Part shown: positions 17,101 through 25,700 of the stretch, one piece after another
How positions within the stretch are numbered: position 1 is the stretch's first letter
Layout of the letters: each line of letters starts with the position of its first letter
From: Candidatus Intricatilinea gracilis
GTDB taxonomy: Bacteria; Pseudomonadota; Gammaproteobacteria; Burkholderiales; Burkholderiaceae_C
Assembly: GCA_016702605.1 (NCBI GenBank)
Contig: JADJDQ010000002.1
Span: forward strand, 145,001-209,000
Direction of reading: 5' to 3'
DNA length: 64,000 nt
Notes under the pieces: generated by a model
What the model saw: only the letters and a program-made list of their open reading frames with translations
Told to the model about the DNA's origin: nothing
Databases searched by the model: none
Translations under genes and position numbers: made by a program

Positions 17101-17304
17101 ATGAGTGGCCAGGCCGAGCAGTTGCAGCAGACCATGGCCTTCTTCAAGCTTGACGGCGCAGCGCAGGCACGTGCCGCCACGGTGCGCAAGCTGACCTCAC
17201 CGATCAAGCCGGGGGCCGCCAAGGTGGGGGTCGGCAGGACCAGCGGCGGTCTCGCCATGGCGCCGGCTTCGGCCATCGATGAATCCCAGTTCATCAAGTT
17301 CTGA
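14179..17304 (+). CDS. Large methyl-accepting chemotaxis protein with repeated HAMP-like modules
   Basis: Transmembrane receptor of 1041 residues. TM1 is about 12-33, a four-helix-bundle-type periplasmic domain about 34-188, TM2 about 190-213, then a HAMP domain. Instead of going straight to the signalling domain, the protein carries about five related units of near 91 residues (about 288, 380, 469, 560 and 688) with the pattern 'V..GVNDT...I..PLNVTADYV..IAKG.IP..I'. Two of them repeat at DNA level with a period of exactly 273 nt (from 15583 and 15856). The kinase-control hairpin has tip 'DDIAAQTNLLALNAAIEAAR'. The C-terminus 'ESQFIKF' on a flexible tail may dock CheR or CheB. Confidence 0.92.
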   Translation: MFKNLKIGARLGLGFGLAVLILVLVAGISVLRVGELHDDVTGLVKDKNVKTKLANDIIDNINQVGRSHRNILILKSDDTVRIEMQKVLDARKRVGEEFAALDKFSYGDKGNTLLDGAKSTRKTYVDASLHLEDQIKSKQWDEAIKYFGSDYRPAFTSYSKSVGAFIDYQTELAEQTGAEASALAISTRNLVLALAIAGALISIMMALVITRSITRPVNQVMDAANKMAKGDFKFTLSSDANDEVGEVVRAVEAVQRSVRRLVDDAAALSKAAVEGKLATRADASKHEGDYQVVVKGVNDTLDAVIGPLNVSARYVDDIARGAIPAKITDSYNGDFNTIKSNLNTCIDSLNGLIAEMNSMSSQHDAGEIDARINEARFQGAYAAMAKGVNDMVFGHIAVKKKAMACVKEFGEGNFDAPLERFPGKKVFINDTIEQVRGNIKAVHADTAILIRAAAAGELGTRADASKYKGGWKDLVQGVNDTITNIVDPLNVTADYVDKVAKGVIPPAITTEYRGQYNVIKNNLNNMVKMMNDLLAQTDIIIKGAADGELDKRANADLFVGGWNQLVKGVNETVTNIVNPLNVTADYVDRIAKGDIPPPITTIYKGQYNVIKSNLNACIEATNQQANAAQAISQGDMSTVIKVRSENDKLAKALIDVNKAVSSLVNDANTLSKATVDGKLDARADVTRHQGDYRKVVEGLNDVMVAVNTPVQELRDVLGGMQDGDLTVAMRKNYDGTWDELKGAVNATLKKLSQVVTDVNAGAQALASASEEVSATAQSLSQAASEQAAGVEETSASIEQMTSSIAQNTENAKVTEAMASKAAQDAADGGTSVDATVKAMKEIAKKIGIIDDIAAQTNLLALNAAIEAARAGEHGKGFAVVAAEVRKLAERSQVAAQEIGEVASSSVDLAEKAGKLLEQIVPAIRKTSDLVQEIAAASNEQSSGVGQINSAVSQLNQTTQQNASSSEELAATSEEMSGQAEQLQQTMAFFKLDGAAQARAATVRKLTSPIKPGAAKVGVGRTSGGLAMAPASAIDESQFIKF

Positions 17305-17316
17305 TCGGGGCCCATC

Positions 17317-17877
17317 ATGAACGCACTGGTCAACCCCAAGACAGACAACAAGGGCCGTGACAAGGCGGCGCAGGTGGTCGAGTCCAGGCAGTACCTGACC
17401 TTCCTGCTCGGCGGCGAGATGTTCTCGATCGACATCCTGCGTATCCGCGAAATCATCTGGTACGCCGGCCTGACCGAGGTGCCGATGATGCCGGCCTGCA
17501 TTCGCGGCGTCATCAACCTGCGCGGCGCCGTGGTGCCGGTGATGGACCTGTCGACCCGCTTCGGCAAACCCGTCACCCCGCTGAGCAAGAGCACCTGCAT
17601 CGTCATCATCGAGGTGGGTGAAGCCGGTGAAAACACCGGCCAGAGCATGGGCGTGGTGGTCGACGCGGTGCAGGCCGTGCTCGAGATCGCGGCCTCGCAG
17701 ATCGAGCCACCACCCAACTTCGGCGCCCGTATACGCAGCGATTTCATCGAAGGCATCGGCAAGGTGAACGGCAAGTTCGTCATCTTGCTCGACGTGACCA
17801 AGGTGTTGTCGCGCAGCGAGATCGGCGCCATGGGGCTGACAACGGTCAGCACCGAAGAACACGCCCTGGCGGCCTAG
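17317..17877 (+). CDS. cheW: CheW coupling protein (first copy)
   Basis: Adaptor of 186 residues that links receptors to CheA in the array. It has a single CheW domain ('YLTFLLGGEMFSIDILRIRE', 'PACIRGVINLRGAVVPVMDL') from about residue 25 to 170. It starts 12 nt after the large receptor. It is nearly identical to the second cheW at 19621-20196: over 17404-17617 only two bases differ from 19714-19927. This points to recent duplication or gene conversion of a receptor-cheW pair. Confidence 0.93.
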   Translation: MNALVNPKTDNKGRDKAAQVVESRQYLTFLLGGEMFSIDILRIREIIWYAGLTEVPMMPACIRGVINLRGAVVPVMDLSTRFGKPVTPLSKSTCIVIIEVGEAGENTGQSMGVVVDAVQAVLEIAASQIEPPPNFGARIRSDFIEGIGKVNGKFVILLDVTKVLSRSEIGAMGLTTVSTEEHALAA

Positions 17878-17955
17878 GCCGCCAGGACCATGACACTCAC
17901 AGCGCCGAGTGACGTTCGGCGCACCCTTCAATCTGAGCTCACGGGAGAGCTGCAA

Positions 17956-19608
17956 ATGTTTGCGAATATGAAGATCGGTGTGCGCCTGACGCTGGGTTTT
18001 GCCATCGTGCTGGTGCTGATGGCCGTCCTGGCCTTCACGGGTATCAACGGCATGTCGACGGTCCAGAGCCGACTCGACGAGATCGTCGGCGACAACATGT
18101 TCAAGGTGAAACTCAACACCGACATGGCCGAGTCGGTGCACGTGGTCACACGCATCACACGCACCATCATCCTGCTCAACGACGAGGCCGCCATGGCGAC
18201 CGAAAAGCGCAAGCTCGACGCCGCGCGGCAGAAGTACAACGACGCCTGGGATGCCCTCGAGAAGACCGCCGCCAGTGACAAGGGCAAGGCAGTGCGCGCC
18301 CGCATCAAGGCCGCGGGAGTCGAAGCGCGCGGCCTGACCGACAAGGTCATCGAACTGGCCCAGATCAACAAGAACGACGATGCCACCAAGCTGCTGATGG
18401 CGCAGGCCGCACCGGCGGCCCAGCGGTGGCAGGACGCCATCGACGAGAACATCGTGCTGCAGGAAGAGAACACCCGCCACGACACAGCCGCCGCCAAGGC
18501 CGCGTACGACTCGGCGATGACACTCATCCTGTCGCTCACGGGTGTGGCCATTGCGTTCAGCGCGTTGCTCGCGTGGTTCCTGACACGCAGCATCACCGGG
18601 CCGGTGAACGAGGCGCTGGCAGCTGCCAACCGGTTGGCCGAAGGTGACCTCACGGTGCGTATCGTGTCCACCGCCAAGGACGAGACCGGCCAGATGTTGT
18701 CGGCCATGCACAACATGATCGGCAAACTCAGCAAGGTCGTGGCCGACGTCAACAGCGGGGCACAGGCGCTGGCCAGTGCGTCGGAAGAAGTCAGTGCCAC
18801 GGCGCAGTCGCTCTCGCAGGCTTCGAGTGAACAGGCCGCGGGTGTGGAAGAAACCAGCGCCTCGATCGAACAGATGACCTCGTCGATCGCGCAGAACACC
18901 GAAAACGCCAAGGTCACCGAAGCCATGGCCAGCAAGGCCGCGCAGGACGCTGCCGACGGTGGGGCCTCGGTCGACGCCACGGTGAAGGCGATGAAGGAGA
19001 TCGCCAAGAAGATCGGCATCATCGACGACATCGCGGCGCAGACCAATCTGCTGGCACTCAATGCCGCCATCGAGGCAGCTCGCGCCGGTGATCACGGCAA
19101 GGGCTTCGCAGTGGTGGCGGCCGAAGTGCGCAAACTGGCCGAACGCAGCCAGGTGGCGGCACAGGAAATCGGTGAAGTGGCCAGCAGCAGCGTCGAACTC
19201 GCCGAGCGGGCCGGCAAGCTGCTCGAGCAGATCGTGCCGGCCATCCGCAAGACCTCGGACCTGGTGCAGGAGATCGCCGCGGCGTCGAACGAACAGTCGT
19301 CGGGCGTGGGTCAGATCAACTCGGCGGTGAGTCAGCTCAACCAGACGACGCAGCAGAACGCGTCGAGCTCCGAGGAACTGGCCGCCACCTCCGAAGAGAT
19401 GAGTGGCCAGGCCGAACAACTGCAGCAGACCATGTCGTATTTCAAGCTCGACAGCGGCGGCCAGCAACAGGCGGCAGCGCCCACAACACGCAAGGCCGCT
19501 GCATCGGCCAAGGGTGGTCAGTCCAAGGGTGGCGGCCTGCGCGCCAGCGCCGCCTTGGCCATGGCACCGGCCGCTGCGATCGACGAGTCCCAGTTCATCA
19601 AGTTCTGA
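17956..19608 (+). CDS. Methyl-accepting chemotaxis protein, conventional architecture
   Basis: Receptor of 550 residues: TM1 about 9-31, periplasmic four-helix bundle about 32-188, TM2 about 190-212, one HAMP ('NEALAAANRLAEGDLTVRIV') and a signalling hairpin almost identical to that of the preceding large receptor ('IAAQTNLLALNAAIEAARAG'). It shares the C-terminal 'ESQFIKF'. The ATG at 17956 is chosen because GGGAGAG lies 6 nt upstream and the first membrane helix follows; an in-frame ATG at 17890 lacks this. It appears to be the short partner of a duplicated receptor-cheW unit. Confidence 0.93.
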   Translation: MFANMKIGVRLTLGFAIVLVLMAVLAFTGINGMSTVQSRLDEIVGDNMFKVKLNTDMAESVHVVTRITRTIILLNDEAAMATEKRKLDAARQKYNDAWDALEKTAASDKGKAVRARIKAAGVEARGLTDKVIELAQINKNDDATKLLMAQAAPAAQRWQDAIDENIVLQEENTRHDTAAAKAAYDSAMTLILSLTGVAIAFSALLAWFLTRSITGPVNEALAAANRLAEGDLTVRIVSTAKDETGQMLSAMHNMIGKLSKVVADVNSGAQALASASEEVSATAQSLSQASSEQAAGVEETSASIEQMTSSIAQNTENAKVTEAMASKAAQDAADGGASVDATVKAMKEIAKKIGIIDDIAAQTNLLALNAAIEAARAGDHGKGFAVVAAEVRKLAERSQVAAQEIGEVASSSVELAERAGKLLEQIVPAIRKTSDLVQEIAAASNEQSSGVGQINSAVSQLNQTTQQNASSSEELAATSEEMSGQAEQLQQTMSYFKLDSGGQQQAAAPTTRKAAASAKGGQSKGGGLRASAALAMAPAAAIDESQFIKF

Positions 19609-19620
19609 GCGGGGCTCACC

Positions 19621-20196
19621 ATGAACACACTCGTCAACCTTGGGGCACAGGCTCGCGCCGATGGCGCCAGGGCCGCAGCCCTGGCCGCCGAGCACAAGCA
19701 GTACCTGACGTTTCTGCTCGGCGGCGAGATGTTCTCGATCGACATCCTGCGCATCCGCGAAATCATCTGGTACGCCGGCCTGACCGAGGTGCCGATGATG
19801 CCGGCCTGCATCCGCGGCGTCATCAACCTGCGCGGCGCCGTGGTGCCGGTGATGGACCTGTCGACCCGCTTCGGCAAACCCGTCACCCCGCTGAGCAAGA
19901 GCACCTGCATCGTCATCATCGAGGTGGCGGAGGCCGGCGACAACACCAGCCAGAGCATGGGTGTGGTGGTCGACGCGGTGCAGGCCGTGCTCGAGATACC
20001 TGCGAGCGAGATCGAGCCACCACCCAACTTCGGCGCACGGATACGCAGCGATTTCATCGAAGGCATCGGCAAGGTGAACGGCAAGTTCGTCATCTTGCTC
20101 GACGTGGCCAAGGTGTTGTCGCGCAGCGAGATCGGCGCCATGGGCCAGGCCACGGCAGCGGCAATGGCGACCGAACACGAAGCACTGGCCGCATGA
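19621..20196 (+). CDS. cheW: CheW coupling protein (second copy)
   Basis: CheW adaptor of 191 residues, a near-duplicate of the protein at 17317-17877. The core is the same ('YLTFLLGGEMFSIDILRIRE'), while the N-terminal 28 residues and the C-terminal 15 differ. It begins 12 nt after the stop of the preceding receptor, the same spacing as the first pair, which supports duplication of a receptor-cheW unit. Two CheW copies could give each receptor its own coupler or simply raise dosage; the sequence does not decide this. Confidence 0.93.
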   Translation: MNTLVNLGAQARADGARAAALAAEHKQYLTFLLGGEMFSIDILRIREIIWYAGLTEVPMMPACIRGVINLRGAVVPVMDLSTRFGKPVTPLSKSTCIVIIEVAEAGDNTSQSMGVVVDAVQAVLEIPASEIEPPPNFGARIRSDFIEGIGKVNGKFVILLDVAKVLSRSEIGAMGQATAAAMATEHEALAA

Positions 20197-20244
20197 GTCG
20201 ACGACAGCGCGCCAGCGCGCACCGGTGAACCAGCAGGCCACGGC

Positions 20245-21060
20245 ATGAACAGCACCCTCACCTCGATCAGCGACGCCGAGTTCGCCAGGTTCAGCCGTTT
20301 CATCTACGACAACGCCGGCATCACGCTGGCGCCCTCGAAGAAGGCACTCGTCACCGGGCGCCTGGGCAAACGCCTGCACCTGCATGAGCTGGGCAGCTTC
20401 GGCGACTACTTCAGCCTGCTGGCCTCGGGCCAACATCCCGACGAGGTGCAGACCGCTGTCGACCTGCTGACCACCAACGAGACCTATTTCTTCAGGGAGC
20501 AGCAGCACTTCGACTTCCTGCGCCAGCAGGCGGTGTTGCCGCGCCCGGCCAGCCACACCTTGCGGGTGTGGAGCGCTGCCAGCTCGAGTGGTGAAGAGGC
20601 CTACAGCATCGCCATGGTGCTGGCCGACTGCCTGCCCGACCGGCCGTGGGAGGTGCTGGGCACCGACATCAGCACCAAGGTGCTGCGCGACGCCACACGG
20701 GCGCTCTACCCCATGAATCGCGGGCGACACATCACGCCGGCCTATCTGCGGCGCTTCTGCCTCAAGGGCACCGGCGCACAGCAAGGCCACTTCCTGATCG
20801 ACCGCAGCCTGCGCAGCCGGGTGTTCTTCGCCCAGGTCAACCTCGACAAGCCGCTGCCCGACATGGGCCGCTTCGATGTGATCTTCCTGCGCAACGTGAT
20901 GATCTATTTCAACGACGACACCAAGCGGCAGGTGGTGGCCCGTGTCACGTCGGCACTGGCGCCCGGCGGGCATTTCCTGGTCGGCCACTCGGAGAGCCTG
21001 CACAACCTGCAGCACGAGCTGGTGTCGGTGGCACCGTCGATCTACCAGAAGCCTGGTTGA
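20245..21060 (+). CDS. cheR: Chemotaxis methyltransferase CheR
   Basis: SAM-dependent methyltransferase of 271 residues that methylates receptor glutamates. It has an N-terminal helical domain ('FIYDNAGITLAPSKKALVTG'), the 'TTNETYFFRE' motif, the SAM-binding 'LRVWSAASSSGEEAYSIAM' and 'FDVIFLRNVMIYF'. It starts at the ATG at 20245, 48 nt after cheW. The stop is followed by one base and then the ATG of cheD. The receptor tails end in QFIKF, which fits the general x-aromatic-x2-aromatic pattern of CheR tethers. Confidence 0.95.
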   Translation: MNSTLTSISDAEFARFSRFIYDNAGITLAPSKKALVTGRLGKRLHLHELGSFGDYFSLLASGQHPDEVQTAVDLLTTNETYFFREQQHFDFLRQQAVLPRPASHTLRVWSAASSSGEEAYSIAMVLADCLPDRPWEVLGTDISTKVLRDATRALYPMNRGRHITPAYLRRFCLKGTGAQQGHFLIDRSLRSRVFFAQVNLDKPLPDMGRFDVIFLRNVMIYFNDDTKRQVVARVTSALAPGGHFLVGHSESLHNLQHELVSVAPSIYQKPG

Positions 21061-21061
21061 C

Positions 21062-21607
21062 ATGTCCGACGACGGCGACGGCCCGATCGATGTCTTCCTG
21101 CAACCCGGCGACCTGTTCGTGGCCGACCCGGGCTACCGCATCCGCACGGTGCTGGGCTCGTGTGTGTCGATCACCTTGTGGCATCCGGGCAGCGGGTGTG
21201 GCGGCATGTCGCACTTTCTGCTGCCCACTCGCGGCAACGAACTCACCGGCACCCGACACGACGAACTCGACGGCCGTTACGGCGACGAGGCCCTGAGCAT
21301 CATGCTGGCCGAACTGGCACGCCTGGGTGTGACACCGGGCCAGTGCCAGGGCAAGATCTTCGGCGGCGGCAACATGTTTCCCAGGCAGACACGTGCCGGT
21401 GCCATCCCGGTCGGCCAGCGCAATGGCGAGGCCGCCTGCCAATTGCTGCGCCAACGCGGCATCCCGATCGTGTCGACCAGCCTGTATGGCGCCGGGCATC
21501 GCCAGATCATCTTCGACCTGGCCACCGGTGACGTCTGGTCCAACCAGATCAAGCCGACGCGCCGGGAGATCGAGTGTGAACGCGAATCCGAACGGAGTCT
21601 GAAGTGA
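21062..21607 (+). CDS. cheD: Chemoreceptor glutamine deamidase CheD
   Basis: Converts receptor Gln side chains to Glu and tunes adaptation; 181 residues. The catalytic Cys34 ('VLGSCVSITLWHP') and His51 ('GGMSHFLLP') match the CheD active site, and 'KIFGGGNMF' supplies the glycine loop. The ATG at 21062 lies 1 nt after the cheR stop. An in-frame extension upstream overlaps cheR and is not part of the family. The stop overlaps the GTG start of cheB (GTGA), so translation is probably coupled. Confidence 0.94.
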   Translation: MSDDGDGPIDVFLQPGDLFVADPGYRIRTVLGSCVSITLWHPGSGCGGMSHFLLPTRGNELTGTRHDELDGRYGDEALSIMLAELARLGVTPGQCQGKIFGGGNMFPRQTRAGAIPVGQRNGEAACQLLRQRGIPIVSTSLYGAGHRQIIFDLATGDVWSNQIKPTRREIECERESERSLK

Positions 21608-22671
21608 GTCGCATCAAGGTGATGGTGGTCGACGATTCAGCCGTGGTGCGCCAGGTCGTGGCCGGCCTGCTCGCCGACGACCCGGCGATCGAGGTGTTGT
21701 GCGCCGTGGCCGACCCGATACTGGCCATGGCACGCATGCAGACGCAGTGGCCCGACGTGATCGTGCTCGACATCGAGATGCCGCGCATGGACGGCATCAC
21801 CTTCCTGAAGAAGATCATGGCCGAGCGGCCCACGCCGGTGGTGATCTGCTCCACGCTCACCGAAGCCGGCGCGCAGACCTCGCTGGCCGCGCTGGCAGCC
21901 GGCGCGGCGGCCATCATCACCAAGCCCAAGATCGGGCTCAAGCAGTTCCTGACCGATGCGTCGGACGATCTGGTAAGCGCCGTCAAGGCGGCCGCCCATG
22001 CCAACGTCAAGCGCCTGAAGCCGGTGGCCAAACTCACGGCCGACGCCATCATGCCGATGGCGGACAGCCGCGGCGCCATGATCCGCACCACCGACCGCGT
22101 CGTGGCGCTGGGCACCTCGACCGGTGGCACCCAGGCGCTCGAAGCCGTGCTCACCACCTTGCCGCGCGTGTGCCCGGGCATGGTCGTGGTGCAGCACATG
22201 CCCGAAAAATTCACCGCCGAGTTCGCCAACCGGCTGAACAGCCTGTGCCGCATCGAGGTGAAGGAGGCGCAGAACAACGACCGCGTCATCCCGGGCCGCG
22301 CACTGATCGCGCCGGGTGGTCGCCACATGCTGCTGCGGCGCAATGGCGCGCAGTATTTTGTCGAGGTGATGGACGGCCCGCTGGTGAACCGGCACCGGCC
22401 GTCGGTCGACGTGTTGTTTCGCTCGGTGGCGCAATGCGCCGGTGCCAACGCGCTGGGCGTCATCATGACCGGCATGGGTGACGACGGCGCCGCCGGCCTG
22501 CTCGAGATGCGCAAGGCCGGCGCCCGCACCGTGGCGCAGGACGAAGACAGCTGCGTCGTCTACGGCATGCCCAAGGAAGCCGTGAAACGCGGCGCTGTGG
22601 AACGCACCCTGCCGCTGGGCGCCATCGGGCGCGAGATCATGGCGCAGATGGTGGGCCTGGCCGCGCAGTAG
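21604..22671 (+). CDS. cheB: Chemotaxis-specific methylesterase CheB
   Basis: Response-regulator methylesterase of 355 residues that removes receptor methyl groups when phosphorylated by CheA. The receiver domain has D10/D11 and phospho-acceptor D56 ('VIVLDIEMPRMDG'). After a linker, the esterase domain shows the catalytic Ser of 'LGTSTGGTQALEAVL' (about residue 172), the His of 'VVVQHMPEKFTAEFANRL' and the Asp of 'MTGMGDDGAAGLLEM'. The start is a GTG overlapping the cheD stop. It is the last gene of the operon; a strong hairpin follows at 22680-22700. Confidence 0.95.
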   Translation: MSRIKVMVVDDSAVVRQVVAGLLADDPAIEVLCAVADPILAMARMQTQWPDVIVLDIEMPRMDGITFLKKIMAERPTPVVICSTLTEAGAQTSLAALAAGAAAIITKPKIGLKQFLTDASDDLVSAVKAAAHANVKRLKPVAKLTADAIMPMADSRGAMIRTTDRVVALGTSTGGTQALEAVLTTLPRVCPGMVVVQHMPEKFTAEFANRLNSLCRIEVKEAQNNDRVIPGRALIAPGGRHMLLRRNGAQYFVEVMDGPLVNRHRPSVDVLFRSVAQCAGANALGVIMTGMGDDGAAGLLEMRKAGARTVAQDEDSCVVYGMPKEAVKRGAVERTLPLGAIGREIMAQMVGLAAQ

Positions 22672-22679
22672 GCCTGCAG

Positions 22680-22700
22680 GCGAGGCGCCCGGCGCCTCGC
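22680..22700. terminator. GC-rich hairpin between convergent cheB and GspE-like gene
   Basis: A perfect 9-bp stem, GCGAGGCGC (22680-22688) with GCGCCTCGC (22692-22700), closes a CCG loop between two convergent stop codons. There is no T-run on either side, so it is not a classical intrinsic terminator. It may still stop or protect transcripts from both directions. Confidence 0.45.
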
Positions 22701-22708
22701 ACCACAAC

Positions 22709-25700
22709 TCACACTATTTCGCGCATCTGCTCGGAGCTGATCAGCCCGGCCAGCATCTTCTCGACGGCGTCTTGTCGCAGGCTGCGATGACCTTCACTCT
22801 CGGCCTGTTGCAGCGCCAGGCGCTCGAAATGCCAGGGCGGTGCACTGGCACGGATGAGCCGGCGCAGGTCGCGGCCGTTGACCGACAACTCATGCAGCGC
22901 CACCCGGCCACGCCAGCCCGATTGCTGGCAACGTTCACACCCGGGGCTCTGGTAGCGGCGCAGGCGGCCCTCACGGCCGTAACGATCGCCCCAGTCGGCG
23001 CGCAGGGCGGCGCGGGCCTGCTCGTAACGCAGCGGGTCTTCGGCGAACTGGCCGTGCAACACCTGGCCAAGCCAGTCCTCGACTTCGCTGTCCTTGGCGC
23101 CCCGGCTCATGCGGCAATGGCTGCACAGGCGTTTGACCAGGCGCTGGTGATGCACACCCAGCAGCGCCTCGGCCAGATCCTGCGACGGCACCCCCTGTTC
23201 GATCAGGCGGCTGACGGCGTCGTAAGCACCACGTGCCGGCACCACGGCCAGCACCAGGCGGCCGGACAGGGCCAGATCGAGTGCGACCCGTGCCGCGCCG
23301 GCGTCGCGCAACTCGTCGATCAGCACCACGTCGGCGTCGGCATCACGCAGCGCGTGCAGCGCGGCTTCGCAGGCGCCGGGCTGGCGCGGGTTGAACTCAC
23401 TCTGGCGCAGGTCGGGCAACACGTGGCGCAGCTTTTCTTCCACGCTCCAGACCCGCCGCTCGGGGGTGAGCAGGTTGGCCGCCATGGCATGCAACGTGGT
23501 GCTGCGGCCACTGCGCGGTGCACCGGCGCAGAGCACCAGGCCCGAATGTTGTTCGAGCAGTTCGCTGAGCTGGTCGAGCCCTTCACCGGCCAGGCCGAGT
23601 TGCTCGAGCCCCAGCGCACGGGTGCGCGTGGGCAGGTGCAGCACCATGTCTTCCAGGCCGTCGGAGGTGGGCAAGGTGACCGCCTTGAGCGCCGCGCCGG
23701 CACAGTCACGCAACTCGCGCGGCAGTTTCTGGGTGGGCAACACACGCGACAGCAGCAAGCGACCCTGCTGCGGCTTGCGGGTCTCGGTGACGTCGAGTTC
23801 ACACAGCGACTTGATGCGCGCCACCAGCGTGGCACGCCAGGCGACCGGCAGGTCACACAGGGCGATGAGGCGTTCGTCGACCCGCATGCGCACACGCAGC
23901 GGCTCGTTGCCGGGGCGCACCTCGATGTGCAGCGCCGTGGCGTCGCGCTGCATGGCGTCCAGCAGCATCTGACCCAGCGCACTGACCAGCGGGTTCTCGC
24001 CCTTGCCCTGGCCTGCGGACGTCAGGCTCGCCGTCAACGACAGCTTGGGCGGCACCATCGACAGGGGTACACCCGACCTGCCCGAGCCGGGCGCCATGGT
24101 GGCGGCGGGCGCAGCTGCGCCGGAAGGCCTGGGTGCTCCACCTGCCGATCCGTCGGGCGCCAAGCCCGAGGTGGTACCGGCGTCAACCTTCGCGTTCGCA
24201 CCGTTTGCCCTGCCGCCAGCTTTGGTCAAGGCGGACGTCGAGGCGTCGGCTCCGACGGTCTTGGCCGCTGCAGCGCCCGCACTCGATGCCGATGACGTCG
24301 GTTTGGCCGAACCGCCAGGGGCAGCGGACAAATCGGCGGACAAGGTGCCGGACGCCGTCATTGCGGCCAAGGCCTGACGAGAGTCGGGCGCGGGCGCGGT
24401 GGATGGTGCGCCGTCGAGCGTCGAGTTCGACCAGCTGACGAGGTCACCCGCCTGGGTGGCGGCTCGCAAGGCAGCAGCCACCACCTCGCTCGAACTCGGG
24501 TCCAGGCGCCGATAGGCCGACGCGATGGCCGGCAACAACTCGGCTTCGCTGGCCAGTGCCGGTGCGATGGGGCAGTGGGTGATGGCCTGCAACTCGTCGA
24601 TCTGGGCACGCCGGCCCGGGTCCTGCAGCGCCACCACCAGGCGCCCGCCACGTTTCATGAGTGGCAAGGCGCGCAGGCGCAGGGCAGTCTGCGGGTCGAG
24701 CAGGCGCAGCGCCGATTCATCGGGCACAAAACGCGCCACATCGACCAGTGGGTAACCCATCTTGCGGGCCAGGGCACTTTGCAGATCGGTATGGGTGACG
24801 AGTTCGCGGCGCAGCAGCAGTTCGCCGAGCGAGACGCTGCGGTCTGCCTGCTGGGCGCGCAAGGCGTCCTGCAACTGTGTTTCGGTGATCGACCCGAGCG
24901 AGACCAGCGCCTCACCCAACCGCACCATGGGCATGCGGGCTTGTCTGTCGAGTGCAGCCAGCAATTGATCGGGCGTGACGACGTTGCGCGCCAGCAGCAC
25001 ATCACCCAGGCGTTGGCCGCGCAGTTGCTGCTGCTCGCGTGCAGTCTCTTCGACCGCCTGCGCACTCACCGCCTGTTGCTCGACCAGCAGGGTGCCGATA
25101 CGTTCACCGAGCTGGTAGCTGTCCCAGGCGCCGCGTGGGTACAGGATGCGCTCGAGTTCACCCTTGTCGCCCTGGGGCGTGAAGACGAACAGGCCCAGGT
25201 CGGTCTCGACACACCCCAGGGTGTGGCCACGCAACTCGCCGCCACCGGCCAGGTTGACGACGTAGGGCAGACGTTCGGCCTGTTCGAGCAAGGCGCCGCC
25301 GAGTTGCCGGTCGGCCGCCAGATGGCCGGGCGCGGTCTGCGGCGCCGACAACACGATGCCGGCCTCGAGGGCGGGCTCACCGTCGTCGATCGGCAGCAGC
25401 GGGCGTTTGATCGTGACCCGACGCAGCTGCGACAGCCGCACCGGCAGCACCGCCGTATCGGGCGGCAAGGTGAGGTGCACCACACCTTCGACGGCGTCGA
25501 ACCCGGTCAGCAGCCCGCTGATAAGGTTGCCCGCCAGGCCTTCGACTTCACACGGCTCGACGGCCTCGAGCGGCGCGGGCAGCGGGTAGTGCGCCAGCGG
25601 CGGCGTTGGCCAGGCAAACGGCGCACGCACCCGGGGGCGGGTAGGGCCACCGTTGCGCCGCGAGATCGGGCGAGGTGCGCCGTGCGGGCTGGCAGCGGCT

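Noticed and set aside
17197..21063. Very long open frame (over 1200 codons) on the minus strand across the chemosensory genes
   Set aside because: It is antisense to the receptor, cheW and cheR genes, is rich in His/Asp/Gly/Val repeats produced by reverse reading of coding DNA, and matches no family. It is a high-GC shadow.
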